The notes beneath the pieces were generated by a model. That model saw only the letters and a program-made list of their open reading frames with translations, was not told where the DNA came from and ran no database searches. Below are positions 1 through 12,225 of a DNA stretch of 64,000 nt, one piece after another. The position numbers were made by a program, and so were the translations under genes. The stretch's first letter is position 1. Every line of letters begins with the position of its first letter. This DNA comes from Plantago ovata (lineage: Eukaryota > Streptophyta > Magnoliopsida > Lamiales > Plantaginaceae): contig CM051455.1 in the NCBI GenBank assembly GCA_028274465.1, forward strand, positions 73,394,489 to 73,458,488, in the 5' to 3' direction.

Positions 1-49
1 TCTTTTAAATTGAGATATCCTTAGGTAAAATCTGAGAAGTATTATTGCG

Positions 50-250
50 CTTTGCTGAGTTTCCCTCTCAGCAAATGATCAAGTTTCCTAACAAATATCC
101 GGTTTGAAGGAATTACTTGCTGAATGCCTATTTCAGCAAACATATAGTGTACGGTCATCTCTTTTTAGAGAAGTCAATGGAAAGGGACTTTTCAAGGAAT
201 ACTTTTAAGCAAACATTGGCTTGCTGAATGCCTGTTTCAGCAATCCACCA
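50..250 (-). repeat. Post-pol hairpin motifs of element A
   Basis: Three imperfect inverted repeats lie just downstream of pol (minus sense), at about 221-244, 115-140 and 50-77. Two have stem TTGCTGAA, a loop of the ACAGGCA or ATAGGCA type, and stem TTCAGCAA; the third uses a GAG...CTC closing end. They correspond to the hairpin array of element B at 53685-54055. The array is cut off by the window edge. Confidence 0.75.
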
Positions 251-263
251 AATGTATCCCTTT

Positions 264-3200
264 TTATTGAGGTAGTTGAATCAATCCAAGGTTATACCTT
301 AGCATTGCGAACCTATTGTCTGGTAGGGGCTTGGTAAAGATGTCAGCAAGTTTATCACCAGTACCTACTTTTACAACCTCAATGTCTCCTTTTTCCACAT
401 GATCTCTAATGAAATGATGTCTAAGATCAATGTGCTTTGTTCTTGAGTGGAACTTAGGATTTTGCGTGATAGCAATAGCACTTTATTATCACAAAAGATT
501 GGTGTTTTCTTTGCAGAAATACCATAATCTCTTAATTGTTGCTGAATCCATAGGATTTGAGTTGTGCGACAACCAACCGCAATGTATTCAGATTCAGTGG
601 ATGAATTAGCAACACATGTTTGCTTCTTGCTGAACCATGATATTAATCTTGTACCCAGAAACTGACAAGTTCCAGAAGTACTTTTTCTATCAAGAGTTGA
701 TCGTCCATGATCAGCATCAGAAAAGCCAACCAATTCCAATCCAGAATCTTTTGGATACCATAATCCAACATTGACTGTATCTTTGACATATTTCAGTATC
801 TTAAGTGCCTTTTGTAGTGTGATTCTCTTGGATCAGATTGGAATCTTGCACACACACAAACAACATACTGAATGTCAGGTCTACTTGCTGTTAGATACAT
901 CAAGAAATCGATGGGCTTCCTATACTTGTGTTCATCAACACTTTCATCTTGTTTAGTATAGCCCAATTTGGTACCAACACTCATAGGGATCTTTTTCAGG
1001 TTTTTCTTCCTCTTTGATCCTGAACGTTTTGAGCATTTCTTTTGCATACTTTGCTTGATTTATGAATATTCCATCTTTGAGTTGCTTGACTTGCAATCCT
1101 ATGAAATAATTCAATTTGCCCATCATACTCATTTCAAACTTATTTGTCATGAGTTTGGCAAAATCATCACAAAGTTGCTTGTCCTTATATCCAAATATTA
1201 TGTCATCCACATAAATGTGGACTAAGAGTATTTTACCATCATGGTTCATGGTAAATAAGGTTTTGTCAACTTCACCTTTCTTGAAACCATTATCCAGCAA
1301 GAATTTAGCTAAGGTATCATACCAAGCTCTTGGTGCTTGCTTCAGACCATATACAGCTTTCTGAAGCTTCTATACCATCTTGGTTTCTGAGGGAAGTTCA
1401 AAGCCAGGGGGTTGTTCTAAGTAGACTTCTTCAGCAAGTTCACCATTTAGGAATGCACTTTTAACATCCATTTGATAAACAATGAAGTCATTGTGAGCAG
1501 CAAAGGCTAAGAAAAGTCTAATTACATCCAATCTTGCAACTGGTGCATAAGACTCATCATAGTCCAATCCTTCAGTCTGGCAGTAACCTTGAGCAACTAA
1601 ACGTGCTTTGTTCCTTGTTACTTCTCCAGAGTCACTCAGCTTGTTTCTGAACACCCACTGTGTACCAATTGCTTTCTTTCCTTCAGCAAGGGGTACAAGT
1701 TTCCAAACTTTGTTCCTTTCAAATTGATCCAGTTCTTCTTGCATTGCCTTGATCCATTCAGAATGCTTTAAAGCTTATTCTATGGTCTTAAGTTCAATTT
1801 TTGAAACAAAGAAAGAGAACAAAGCTTCTACTTCAATGACATTTGCTTCTTCAGCAAGTTCTTGATTAGTAGATACTTTGGATCTAGTCACTTGACGTTT
1901 GTCAATATCACCAATCATATCCATAGAGGGATGTTCTCTAATACACTTATTAACAGGTTTTCTGCTCTTTGGATCTGGATAAGTTTGCATTTCAGCATGT
2001 GACTCTTCAGCATGTACTTGTTCAGTACTACTGGTATCTTGTTGTATCTCTGCTGAAATTGGTTCATCAGCAACTGCTTGTTCAGCATTGCTGGTTTGAG
2101 GTAACTCGTCAGCAGACACAGGAAGTTGCGTAGTTTCAGCAACATCTAGAGCAACTGCGTCTTTTACCGAAAGTTCTTTATCATGACCTATATTTATCTT
2201 GTCATTACTTGGGGGAGGAGAGTAATTGTCAGAATCATTATTTAGTTCAATTGATTTGATATTCCTAGCATTAGATTCAGTTCTTTGCTCGTGTATGAGT
2301 AGTTTCTTCATACATTCTGATATTTCTTCTCCAACAGGGATTCCTTGTGATTTTTCATAGAATACAACATGCACTAATTCTTCGATCTTTTGTGCCTTTT
2401 TGTTGTAAACTCTATAAGCTTTACTATGCAAGGAGTAGCCAAGAAATATCGCTTCATCTGCCTTTGGTTGAAATGTTCTTAAGTATTCTCTACCATTGTT
2501 AAGAACAAAGCATTTGCAACCAAATACTCTTAGATGGGTGATGTTAGGAGGTCTTTCAACAAATAACTCATAAGGAGTTTTGTTGTATTCCTTAGTTATC
2601 AAGCATCTATTTTGAGTATAACAGGCTGTTTTAATCACTTCAACCCAATAAGCTTCACTTATTTCAATGTCAGCAAGCATTGTTCTAGCTGCTTCCTTAA
2701 GGGTACGATTCTTCCTTTCAGCAACACCATTTTGTTGAGGTGTCCTTATTGAGGATAACTGATGTTGTATGCCTTTTGAAGTGCAATACTCAGTTATGTA
2801 CTGGTTTACAAACTCAGTACCATGTTTGTTCTTATGACTTTTACCTTGTCATTTTTCTTGACTTCAAGCTTGTTCAGCAAGTTAGGTATTTCAGTCCTTG
2901 TTTCAGACTTGTGTTTGATAAATACTACCCAAGTGAATCTTGAATAATCATCTACCACCACCAGACCATACTTCTTGCCAGCATAGCTTGTTGAAGAAGA
3001 TTCAAACAAGTCCATGTGCAAGAGTTGTAAAGGTTTTGTAGTTGACGGTACTGCCTTGTTCTTGAAAGAAGATTTGGTTTGCTTTCCTTGCTGACATGCA
3101 TTGCAAACACCATCCTTCTTAAAAGTAACCTTAGGTAATCCAACTACAAGTGCCTTTTTAGACAGCTTATTCAACGTCTTGAAGTTTAGGTGACTTGTTC

Positions 3201-3657
3201 GTTTATGCCATAACCATGCTTTTTCAGCAAGGCAATCATGATTTGAGACACGACATTTTTCAACGATTGCTGAAGACCAATCTACAGTATAGAGACCTCC
3301 TGATCTTCTAGCAACCATAATAACCTTCTTTGTCTCAAAGTCAATAACTTTACATTCATCACTTTTGATTTTGATGAAGTAATCTTTGTCAGCGAATTGA
3401 CTCATGCTGAAAAGGTTAAACTTAAGATTTTTGACATAAAGAACTCCCGAATTGGTAATGCATCCTAACTTCACGTCACCATAACCTTTAGTAGAACCAA
3501 AGCCTCCACCAGCAAACCTTATTGTTGGACCTTTAGACCACCGTCTATAGTTTATAAGGTTTTTCTTGTTGCCCGTCATGTGCTTTCCACAACCACTGTC
3601 AAAGTGCCCAATTGCATTGTTTGTCTCCGTGGCTGAAGTCTGCACAATCAAGAGCAA
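264..3657 (-). pseudogene. pol of element A (protease, integrase, RT, RNase H; broken)
   Basis: Copia-type polyprotein remnant. 3657-2806 carries the protease motif FDSGCGKHMTGN, the GAG-pre-integrase domain (LWHKRTSHLNF) and the integrase start (VVVDDYSRFTWV). 2680-1775 is the integrase C-terminal part, including FGCKCFVLNN and FLGYSLHSKAYRVYN. 1744-1370 is RT ([21 protein letters not shown]); 1300-953 holds the RT catalytic YVDDIIFG; 739-371 is RNase H. The stop reads CTACCTCAATAA at 264-266, the same as in B. The pol frame is -1 relative to gag, as in B. Frameshifts separate the blocks, so it is a pseudogene, although the protease keeps its catalytic Asp, unlike B. Confidence 0.9.
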
Positions 3658-3662
3658 ACAAG

Positions 3663-6010
3663 TTAATTATCCAATATTGGATGTCCATTAACGTGTTCAA
3701 GAAAACGTCCAGTGGAAACCCAAGTCTTGAGTTTTTCAACTTTGACTTGTTTTCTACTTGCTGAGGAACTAGAGGGCTTAGAACCGAAAGACTTTTGATC
3801 ATTGCTAATCAAGTCCACTTTCTGATGTGGTGTCTTGCTTGGTTGACCCTTTTGCTGAACATACTTTTCAGTAAGTTCTTTTCTAGCAAGGTTCCTTCTA
3901 GTCCTAGCATTTTGAGTTTTGTTAGAACTCTTAGGCTTGATTTTGTTCATCTCTTTGAAGTATCTTTGTTGACTTTGCTTATACTCATGAAAGAGTTGAC
4001 TTTGCTTGGTTTTGAATCCAAGTCCACTTTTCGGTGAGTGTTGAGCTTTTGTCTCAGCAACCTTATTCGATTCAGGTTTGTCAGCAAAGGTCTTCTGATT
4101 ACTTTTAGTAATCTTGCCTTTAGTCTTAACAAGTTGCTTTTCAGCAACCTGGTTTCCTTTTAAAGTCTTGTTACTTTGAGTGGCAACAACGGGCTTTAAG
4201 GTCGTAGGTACTTGATTGCTTATTTCAGCAACCTTAGATTGACCAATCTGATAGAGTTCTGGTTGACCACTATCAGTTGCACGAAGAAAGGTGATTGGTG
4301 ATTTGTCTTTACTCAAGATTATTACATCATCACCTTCATACGTTGCACCTAAACCTTCTTTCTGAGATGGGTCTCTCAGATAGGAGTTTAGTTCAGTCAG
4401 CGTGTTACTAGCATCAGCATAAGATTTGAAATTGACTCTCATCTTTTTCAATTCTTGTATTTCAACAAGTAACTTTAGAATTGAGGACTGATACTCTTCC
4501 AATTCTATTGCCATTTGAGAATTTTTTTCTGTAGCTTCAGCAATTAACTTCTTGAGATGCAATATTTCAGCATCCTTCTTTTCTGACTCAACGCTCAGCA
4601 AGACATACGTTTCAGTAGTTTGCTTAGTCAGAAGTTCAGCATTCTGTAGTTTCTCTTGCTGTTTGCTCAGAGTTTTCTCAAATCTTTCGATTTCTCCTTG
4701 AATTCTATCAAGTTCAATGTCATCTTCACTTTCTGAATCAGAGTCAAAGGTAGGACAATTTATCTAACCGGCCATGAGGCAGAATTCGTAGTTTGACACA
4801 TCTGGATAAGCTTCCATAGCTATTCCACAAACTTCCTTGCCAATCTCTACATCAAGAGTGGATTCTTCTTCTTCTTCAGTGTCTGAGCTCTCTACCTCAC
4901 TGTCTTCAGAGCTTGTATCAATGCAAAGCGCATCGATTTTTGCTTGAAGCTTTTTCTTTTCTTCAACAATCAAAGCCCTTTTGAACTTCTTCTTTTTTTC
5001 AGCAGATTTGCCTTTCAGCAAAGGACAATTTGCTTTGAAGTGTCCAGGCTTTTTGCAATAAAAGCAATGATCATTGCCAACTGCTAGTTCTTCAGAGGAG
5101 TTTGCTTGCTGAGCTCGCTTGTTCAGCGACCTAGCTTCATTCTTGTATTTATAGTAGTTGTTACCAAGATGCTTTTTCAGCTTCTCTGTTTCTTTCGCCT
5201 TTCAAGTTCCTTACTGATGAATTTCTTCATGTTTCTAACAACAAGAGCATTTTCATCAGCAGGCTCTTTATCATTCTTCCTTTCAGAAGATGATGGCTTT
5301 GCGGCAAGAGCAAAGTTTTGCGATTTTTCAACAAACACATTTTCTCTTTGCTTTGTCTCGTAGTTGGCAGTAGCAAGATGAGAGAACAACTCAGTTGGAC
5401 TGATTTTTGGCATTCCTTGATTGTAGTAGAAGTTCTGAGTATGGATCCATTCTTGGTTCAGACTTCTAATAATGGTTTTCACCTTCTCAGAATCTGAATA
5501 GAAGTTTCCAACTCCTAAGGCAGCTATCTCACTCACTAGAGTTGTGAATCTGAAATCTAATTCTTCTAGTGACTAATTTGTACCTTGTTTAAAGTTTTGA
5601 AACTTTAACTTTAGCACTTCGAGTTTGTTTTCCTTGGTTTTGTCAGATCCAACACAAAGATCTTGAACCATTTTCCAAGCTTCCTTAGCAGTTTTGGCAC
5701 CCCACAGTTTGCACTGTATAGTATCTGGAGTTGATCGAATAATGATGTTTCTTGCTTGGCCATCAAGACAGAATCTTTTGGATTCGTTGGAAGTCCATTC
5801 CTCTCTTGGTTTTGGAACAGCGGTATCAACCGGTTCTCCTAAGATAGTTTCCTTTCCAGCAGTATCCGTGGTTTTGTGAGGAAAGATTCTCTCAAGTTTA
5901 GTGATCTTGATAGGTCCATCATTTATGTCAGTAACCATCTCATCACTAATGGCCTCAAGATGCAGCATCATGTTATTTCGCCATTTTTCATAGTTTTCCA
6001 GCTTAGCAAG
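3663..6010 (-). pseudogene. gag of element A (broken)
   Basis: Gag polyprotein of a SIRE-type Copia element; the product would form the particle and bind RNA. Fragments at 5971-5573, 5536-5177, 5021-4764 and 4601-3663 align in order with the nearly continuous gag of element B (47865-50300). The N-terminal part is UBN2/gag-2-like; a lysine-rich, glutamate-rich coiled-coil part follows. A roughly 28-bp deletion near 6015 removes the region holding the start codon in B (GATCAGTTTGG then ATGTCTTTAGG in B), so this copy has lost its gag ATG. The CCHC knuckle region near 5030-5060 lies between fragments. Several stops and frameshifts are present. Confidence 0.85.
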
Positions 6011-6099
6011 GGAGCGTTTCCAAACTGATCAAGTGAAAGTGATTTACGGAAAGCACCTAAGGGGATCTAGGTTCAGTGTTGAAGGTTAAAGAACCTCCA

Positions 6100-6113
6100 T
6101 CTCTGATACCACT
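6100..6113 (-). other. Primer binding site of element A
   Basis: The minus-strand sequence next to the LTR reads AGTGGTATCAGAG, matching 11 of 12 bases of TGGTATCAGAGC, the usual complement to the 3' end of initiator Met tRNA in plant Copia elements. The two-base spacer AG separates it from the LTR, as in element B. Confidence 0.85.
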
Positions 6114-8040
6114 TGTTGGTCCCTTTAAACAACAAGAAAAGACTAGAAGGGGGTGGGTGAATAGTCTTTTCAAACTTTCGTCGTTTAAAAACTTTCTCAG
6201 CAAGTGCTTATTACTTTTTAGTAATGAGTTTGTTGGTACTTAACTTTCTCAGCAAGTACTTGTTACTTTACAGTAACGAGTTTACTGATACTTTAAAAAC
6301 AAAGTGCGGAAGACTTTATACAATAAGTGCGTTTCAAAGAGTGCTAGTTTCAACAAGTGAGTAGAGTGACAGTGTACAATAAGTGTAGCTTGCTGAAAAC
6401 TAAATGCGATAAAGTAAATCACACAAACACTTTTATAGTGGTATCTGAGAGTGGCGTAATCTCTCAACTAATCCACTTTGTCCTTTCTAGGACTGAATCC
6501 ACTAAGATAAGATTGAGGTTCCTTACAAATCCTATCACTAATGATTCTTCAGAAACCAAAGCACACTTGCTTCGTTTCCAACCTAACTAGAGAACTGTAA
6601 CCTTGTTCTCCACCAAACTTGGGACTTATAATCAGCAACACAATGCTTGATTAATTCCCCCTGAATTTCACGCTTGAAAAAGGGTGTTTATCAGTTAGAG
6701 AGATTTGGGATGAGATGACTTGAGTATAACTTTTCAGCTATAACAAGTTATCTAAAGAAACACAACTTCTAATACTTTTCAGTAAGCAAGTTAAGTTGTT
6801 TCTGGTGTCAAGACTTGTTCTTGTTCAAACGAAAGAACACTTAACTAATTTCTTAGCCGTGAATGTTCTACTTCTTCACAAGTAGCTTTTGTTTCAAGCT
6901 TAAGTCTTGTAACGGATCAATAGGCAGTAAAGAGTATGGAGGATAGAGTGTTTAAGCACAAGTGAGAGTTTGATTTCGTTGTTGCCACACTTCAACTCTT
7001 TGCCGGATGACCTCTATTAATAGTGTATCAAGGGAGCCGTTTGAATTTCAAATTCTAAGGCTTTGCACCTTAAGATGTCACTATCTTTCTTTTGTACTTT
7101 CAACAGCGTCCTTCATTTGTCTTCTAGTCTTCATGTTCTTCGTGTGCCTACTTTGCATTTAATGTTCATTTGAATCGAATTCAAATGTGAACGTTGGAGC
7201 CAAAATGCAAGTACTTCTTCAGCAAGGAGGTCACATATGTTTTTCAGCAAGTGGTCAGTCTCAGTTTCAGCAAGCACAACCTACTCTGTCATATAGATTT
7301 TCACTTATGCGAGCTGTTTGCTGAAAATCTCACTTTCTGAGCAACATGTGCCTTCGTAGATACCTTTCTCAGAATTCCTCTAAATCTTCAGTCTTCGAAT
7401 CTTCAAGTTTCTGAGCGGTTCTAGTGCTTCAATGCCTAAGGGTCTCTATTTATAGTGATTTCTTGGTGCCGTTTGAATTTTAAAATTCGAAGCCGGAGCC
7501 AGAAAATGTCACTCTCTTGCTACGAAGGTACTGTCAGCAGCGTGTTCAACTTTTTCAGAACGACATGCTTTTCATTTAATGCTCTTTGACCTGTTTCAAC
7601 GTTTGAAACTTGGAGCTTAAATGAAAGTACTACTTCAGCAAGTAAGGTCACATGTAGTTACATTAGCACGTTGTATCAGCTCAGCAGACTCAAGTTTAAC
7701 ACTTGTGTTTTCGGCTTTGTTGAAATGTGTGCTTTAGTTAACTTTACTATGTGCCTTATATAGATACCAAATCTCAACAAACTTCAAGTCTTCTTGTCTT
7801 CAAGTCTTCAAGTCTTCTGAGTGGTTCTTATACTTCAATGGATTGTTTCACCAAACAACGTACATCATCAGTAGACAAAAGAACCTATCTAGTACCTATA
7901 CTAAGTCTTGAACAGATGTTCCTCTTTTACAATGTCCTTTAAAAATTTCTAATTTCCTATGGACCTTAAGAATACTAATCACTGGATTGTTCTTAATATA
8001 GCATGGTAATCTGTTCATCAAAATTACAACTTTCCTAACA
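6114..8040 (-). repeat. 5' LTR of element A
   Basis: On the minus strand it begins TGTTAGG and ends CCAACA, so it has TG...CA termini, and it is directly followed by the primer site. It is about 1.93 kb, against 1.65 kb for the LTR of element B. The extra length comes from a partial internal duplication: a promoter-like block with CTATAAATA occurs at 7447-7455 and a degenerate version (CTATTAATA) at 7015-7023, each preceded by similar sequence. The word TTGCTGAA or its complement recurs throughout. A GAAGACTT-type purine minisatellite lies at about 7783-7820. Confidence 0.88.
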
Positions 8041-8620
8041 GCATTAGAGAGCAGGAAAATCATTATGATTACTAATCATTTTATTCTATGTTAGACAGAA
8101 AAGAATAGCACTCTCCCTCTTCCTAAACCGCCGCCGTCGCCACTCCTATAATACCGGGAGAAAATTTTGATTCCGAGAATATCCTAGCATTCTCCAACAA
8201 GCTCCAGTATATCCCTGGACACCAAGGTTGAGGAATCTCAATTCATATATTGTTTATACTAACTTCTGTCTTGCAGATAGAATTCTCGAGTGCAGATTTT
8301 CTACACTGCGCAAAGATTTTTTAAAATTAATTCCCGCTTCGTTATATATCCGATTGGGGTGAAACCAGTTGGAGAATACTCCAGCCATGTCAAAATACCT
8401 TTCTGTAAAAGGTCATCCAAATCGACCAATGGAATCCTTGGTAATTCAATGTCGAACAGGAGCTGCAGATTCTCAGGTATGTTTGTTAAACTTTGATGTG
8501 ATTTAATATACGTAGCATAGATAATCAATTAGCATGCTTGTTAAGAAAATTTTGAAATTTCTCTGCGCAACCCTGGGGGTAATTCTAACCATATTTTCTT
8601 ACAAAATCTAGTTATCAGAC
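8041..8620 (+). repeat. LTR fragment of family F with degenerate primer site
   Basis: This segment is similar over its whole length to 40764-41250. Shared blocks include GCATTAGAGAGC, a CTCTCCCTCTTCC-like tract followed by CCGCCGCCG, GGACACCAAGGTTG, TACGTAGCATAGATAATCAAT and ACCATATTTTCTTACAAA. It ends with AGTTATCAGAC at 8610-8620, which resembles a decayed TGGTATCAGAGC primer site, so I infer the 3' part of an LTR whose 5' part lies left of element A. There is no coding capacity here; the short ORFs at 8290-8528 are chance. Confidence 0.6.
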
Positions 8621-8698
8621 TTTACATCAAGGGTATTCTCAGCTTTCACAAGCGTATTCTCATCCAGGAAATTCAACTATAAGGATAGGAAATCAGTT

Positions 8699-8860
8699 AT
8701 GTGCACCTTTTGTCATTTCACTGGTCATACTAAGGATAAGTGCTTCCACAAGATAGGTTATCCACTAGGGTGGAAGGGTCCTAAAGGCCAGAGAAATCAA
8801 CAACAAGCACAACCTAGAAGGTTCAACAACAGTTCTGCAAATGCTGCTATTAATGGTTAG
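8699..8860 (+). pseudogene. gag zinc-knuckle fragment of element D
   Basis: A 53-codon open stretch contains CTFCHFTGHTKDKC, a CCHC knuckle (C-x2-C-x4-H-x4-C) followed by GYPLGWKGPKG. The same arrangement is seen in gag of element C (CTFCRMNGHTMERC, then GYPPNWKGPKG). The knuckle would bind retrotransposon RNA. It ends in TAG, and the preceding gag domain is absent. Confidence 0.8.
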
Positions 8861-9031
8861 CCAGCTGATGGAACATCCCAACAAAATTCTAGTGAGCATC
8901 CATTATTGATCCATGACATGGTTGAGCAGTTTCTATACTTTGCCAAGCACCAGTAGAGTGGTCAATCTACTCAATCACAAGCATATCACAGTGCAACTGC
9001 AGTCATTACTCAACAAGATCCAGTTCATCCA

Positions 9032-10128
9032 TTGCCTTTGTCAGGTTCTGAAGATTCTTCATATAAAGTTACTCATGAATGTTTTAATGCTAGTACTTTG
9101 AATGATAAATATACATGGGTTGTGGACACAAGAGCCACTGATCATATGACTTGTGATTTAGCTTATTTTAGAGAAATACCTATTGAAGTGCATATATCTA
9201 TAAGCTTACCTAATAATGCTAGAACATTTTCAATTTCAAACAATTTTCAATCTTGTAATGAATCTTCTGTAAACACAGTTTGTCATAGTGAACATGACAT
9301 TCTCTGGCATTTGAGACTTGGTCATGCTCCTTTCAAAAATCTTCTAGCATTTCCGGTTTAAATGTAACAAATGCAACAATTGAGAATTGTGATGTATGTC
9401 ATATGAAAAAACAGAAGAAGCTTCCTTTTCCAATAAAAGAAACTGTTTCTACTCATGCTTTTGAACTTATTCATGTTGACATTTGGGACACTTTTTCTAT
9501 TGCTTATGTAGCCTGGCATTAATATTTTTTAACTGTTGTTGATGACTTTACTCGATGCACTTGGATTTATTTGATGCAAACATGCACTTGGATTTATTTG
9601 ATGCAAACAAAATCTGAAGTTAGGAACCATATCATTTAATTTTACAATTTAGAGAAAACTCAATTTCAAGTTTCAATTAAAATCATAAGAAGTGATAATG
9701 GTCTTGAATTTTTCTTACATGATTTTTATACTAAGAATGGCATTTTACATCAACGCTCATGTGTTGAAACTCCTCAAGAAAATGGATTCATTGAGAGAAA
9801 GCATCAACACATGCTACAGACTGCACGTTCTTTACTTTTCCAATCAAATCTCTCTTTAGCATTTTGGCATGAATGCATACTAACAGCAGCACAAAATAGA
9901 CTGCCTACACCTGAAGTACTGAATGGGAAAGCTCTGGATTATAACTACATGAAGACTTTTGGTTGGCTTTGCTATGCAAGCACATTAGTTGCAAATGGAC
10001 ACAAGTTTCAGCCAAGAGCAACTAAGTGTGTCTTTATAGGTTATCCTATGGGTATTAAAGGATATAAACTGCTAGATCTGTCTACTAACAAAGTTTTTGT
10101 TTCTAGAAATGTTAAATTCTGTGAGTAG
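9032..10128 (+). pseudogene. Protease and integrase remnant of element D
   Basis: 9032-9361 encodes a protease-like WVVDTRATDHMT; the family motif is DTGAS, so the catalytic glycine is replaced by Arg. It runs into HDILWHLRLGHA of the GAG-pre-integrase domain, with the segment between largely deleted. 9470-10128 is the integrase core: VDDFTRCTWIYLM, SDNGLEF and PQENGFIERKHQ give the D, D and E positions. FIGYPMGIKGYKLLD follows in the C-terminal part. Stops occur around 9522 and 9640, and a 27-bp in-frame tandem duplication (9555-9608) repeats CTWIYLMQT. Not functional. Confidence 0.85.
9555..9608 (+). repeat. 27-bp tandem duplication in integrase of D
   Basis: Two adjacent copies of a 27-bp unit starting ATGCACTTGGATTT. 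The length is nine codons, so the frame is kept and nine residues of the integrase core are repeated. Confidence 0.9.
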
Positions 10129-10434
10129 ATTTTTCCCCTAAGACAGACAAATGTGGTTACAAGTGCACCATTGAACACATCCTATATTGAAGAGATGGTC
10201 ACACAAATGAATAGCAACCAGATGCTACTGAACAACAAGTTGCAGTGATTAATGATGAACCAACCCTCATTGCTGGCCAAGATACTACAACAAGTGATTC
10301 ATCAGAGGCCAATACAAGGCCTGCAAGAAACAAGAGAGTACCTTCTTACTTGCGAATTTATGATATTAATTGTGTTACAACTGAGAGTTCTACTAACATT
10401 GTGACAGGGAAACAATATCCCATCTCAAATAATT

Positions 10435-12225
10435 TTGGGAACAGAGAAATTATCTACTCAACATGCTGCATTCACAGCCTCCATCTCCAAGATAAAAGAA
10501 CCAAGAACTTATAAGCAAGCTGCAAAAAATTCAGAGTGGATCAAGGCCATGGATGTAGAAATAGCAGCACTAGAAAGAACAAACACATGGTGTTTAGTTG
10601 AGTTGCTAGAAGGTAAGAAACCCATTGGATCAAAATGGGTATTCAAGGTAAAGTATAAAATAGATGGGTCAATAGAAAGGTATAAGGTCATATTAGTGGC
10701 AAAACGATATACTCAACAAGAGGGAATAGATAATTTTAATACATTTAGTCCTATCACTAAACTCACAACTGTGAGAGTCTTACTTTCTATTGTAGCAGCC
10801 AAGAATTGCCATCTTCATATATTAGATGTAAACAATGCCTTCTTACATGGAAATCTCCAAGCAGAAGTTTACATGTTACCTCCTCAAGGTTATTTGCAGA
10901 AACAAGATAAGAGAGTTTGCAAATAAACAAAGAGTCTTTATGGACTAAAGCAAGCTAGTAGACAATGGTTCATGAAATTAGTAGAAAGTTTACTGTCTTT
11001 TGGTTATATTCAATCTCAAGTCGACAACTCTCTTTTCACTAAAGTTACTTCTAACAGTTCCACATCACTAGCATGTTATGTTGATGTTTGCAGAAACAAG
11101 ATAAGAGAGTTTGCAAATAAACAAAGAGTCTTTATGGACTAAAGCAAGCTAGTAGACAATGGTTCATGAAATTAGTAGAAAGTTTACTGTCTTTTGGTTA
11201 TATTCAATCTCAAGCTGACAACTCTCTTTTCATTGAAGTTACTTCTAACAGTTCCACAACACTAGCATGTTATGTTGATGATATTGTGCTCATAGGAAAC
11301 AGCTTGGAAGAGATAACTAATGTGAATACTTATTTACATGACAAGTTCACTATGAAGGATTTGGGAGTACTAAAATACATACTTGGAGTAGAGGTTGCAA
11401 GAAACAAGCAGAGAATTACATTGTGTCAAAGGAAATATGCATTGGATATTCTCACAAATACATGATATCTTGGAAACAAGACATCATCTACTCCAATGGA
11501 CCAGAAGGAGAAGTTCAACTCTACAACATCCAAGCCACTTGTAGATCCATCTCAGTACAGAAGACTAGTTGGGAGACTACTGTACCTAACTATTACAAGA
11601 CCAGACCTAAGCTACAACATTCAAGCATTAAGCCAACATATGCAATCACCAACAGACATACATCTAGCTGCAGTACATAGATTATTAAGATATATCAAGT
11701 CAAATTCTGGTGTTGGCATATTCTATCTTGCTTCCTCAGATTTTCATTTAAGGGGATTCTCAGACTCTGATTGGGCAACTTGTGAATCATCTAGCAGAAG
11801 CATAACCAGGTATGCAGTTTACCTTGGCAATTCTCTCATTTCTTGGAAGTCCAAGAAGCAACCTATAGTAAGTAGAACCTCAGTGGAAGCTGAATACAGA
11901 GCCATTGCAACTACAACAGCTGAATTACAATGGTTGGTCTACCTATTGAATGACTTGAAGATTCCAATCATACAAGCAACAACTCTCTACATAGATAGCA
12001 AAAGTGCATATTGTATGGCTCACAATTCAGTCCTACACGAGAAAACGTAACACATAAGAGTGGATTATCATTTACAAAGGAAAAGACCAAGGATGGAATA
12101 AGCTAATTCAGATTCCCATAGAGCAGAATATTGCAGATATCTTCACGAAACCTTTAGCACCTCAACCTTTTATGTATCTATATTCCAAAATGGGCATGAT
12201 TAACATACATGGACCTTTTGAGGGG
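10435..12225 (+). pseudogene. RT and RNase H remnant of element D
   Basis: 10435-10926 is the RT N-terminal half (KPIGSKWVFKVK, HILDVNNAFLHG). 11166-11465 holds the catalytic YVDDIVLIGN. 11496-12050 covers the RT end and RNase H (FSDSDWATC, ISWKSKKQPIVSRTSVEAEYRA). The tail to about 12225 reads IFTKPLAP and then INIHGPFEGG at the polypurine tract. A 194-bp direct duplication at 10893-11280 shifts the frame in the middle of RT, and TAA stops occur at about 10924 and after 11463. The remnant is inactive. Confidence 0.87.
10893..11280 (+). repeat. 194-bp tandem duplication in RT of D
   Basis: Two direct copies start TTTGCAGAAACAAG at 10893 and 11087. They differ at a handful of positions (for example GTCGAC against GCTGAC). 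Because 194 is not a multiple of three, the duplication breaks the RT frame. Confidence 0.92.

Larger units (their letters stand above)
1..8040 (-). mobile_element. SIRE-type Copia retrotransposon A (3' end off window)
   Basis: A minus-strand LTR retrotransposon. Reading leftward it has a 5' LTR (8040-6114), a Met-tRNA-type primer binding site, gag, then pol in the order protease, integrase, RT, RNase H, which is the Copia order. It shares all parts with element B at 46105-64000, including the post-pol hairpin motifs. Its ORF3 and 3' LTR lie left of base 1. Many stops and frameshifts mean it is not autonomous. It lies inside an LTR of family F: the flanking bases 8041-8045 (GCATT) continue a sequence also present near 40764. 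The target duplication cannot be verified because the other end is missing. Confidence 0.9.
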
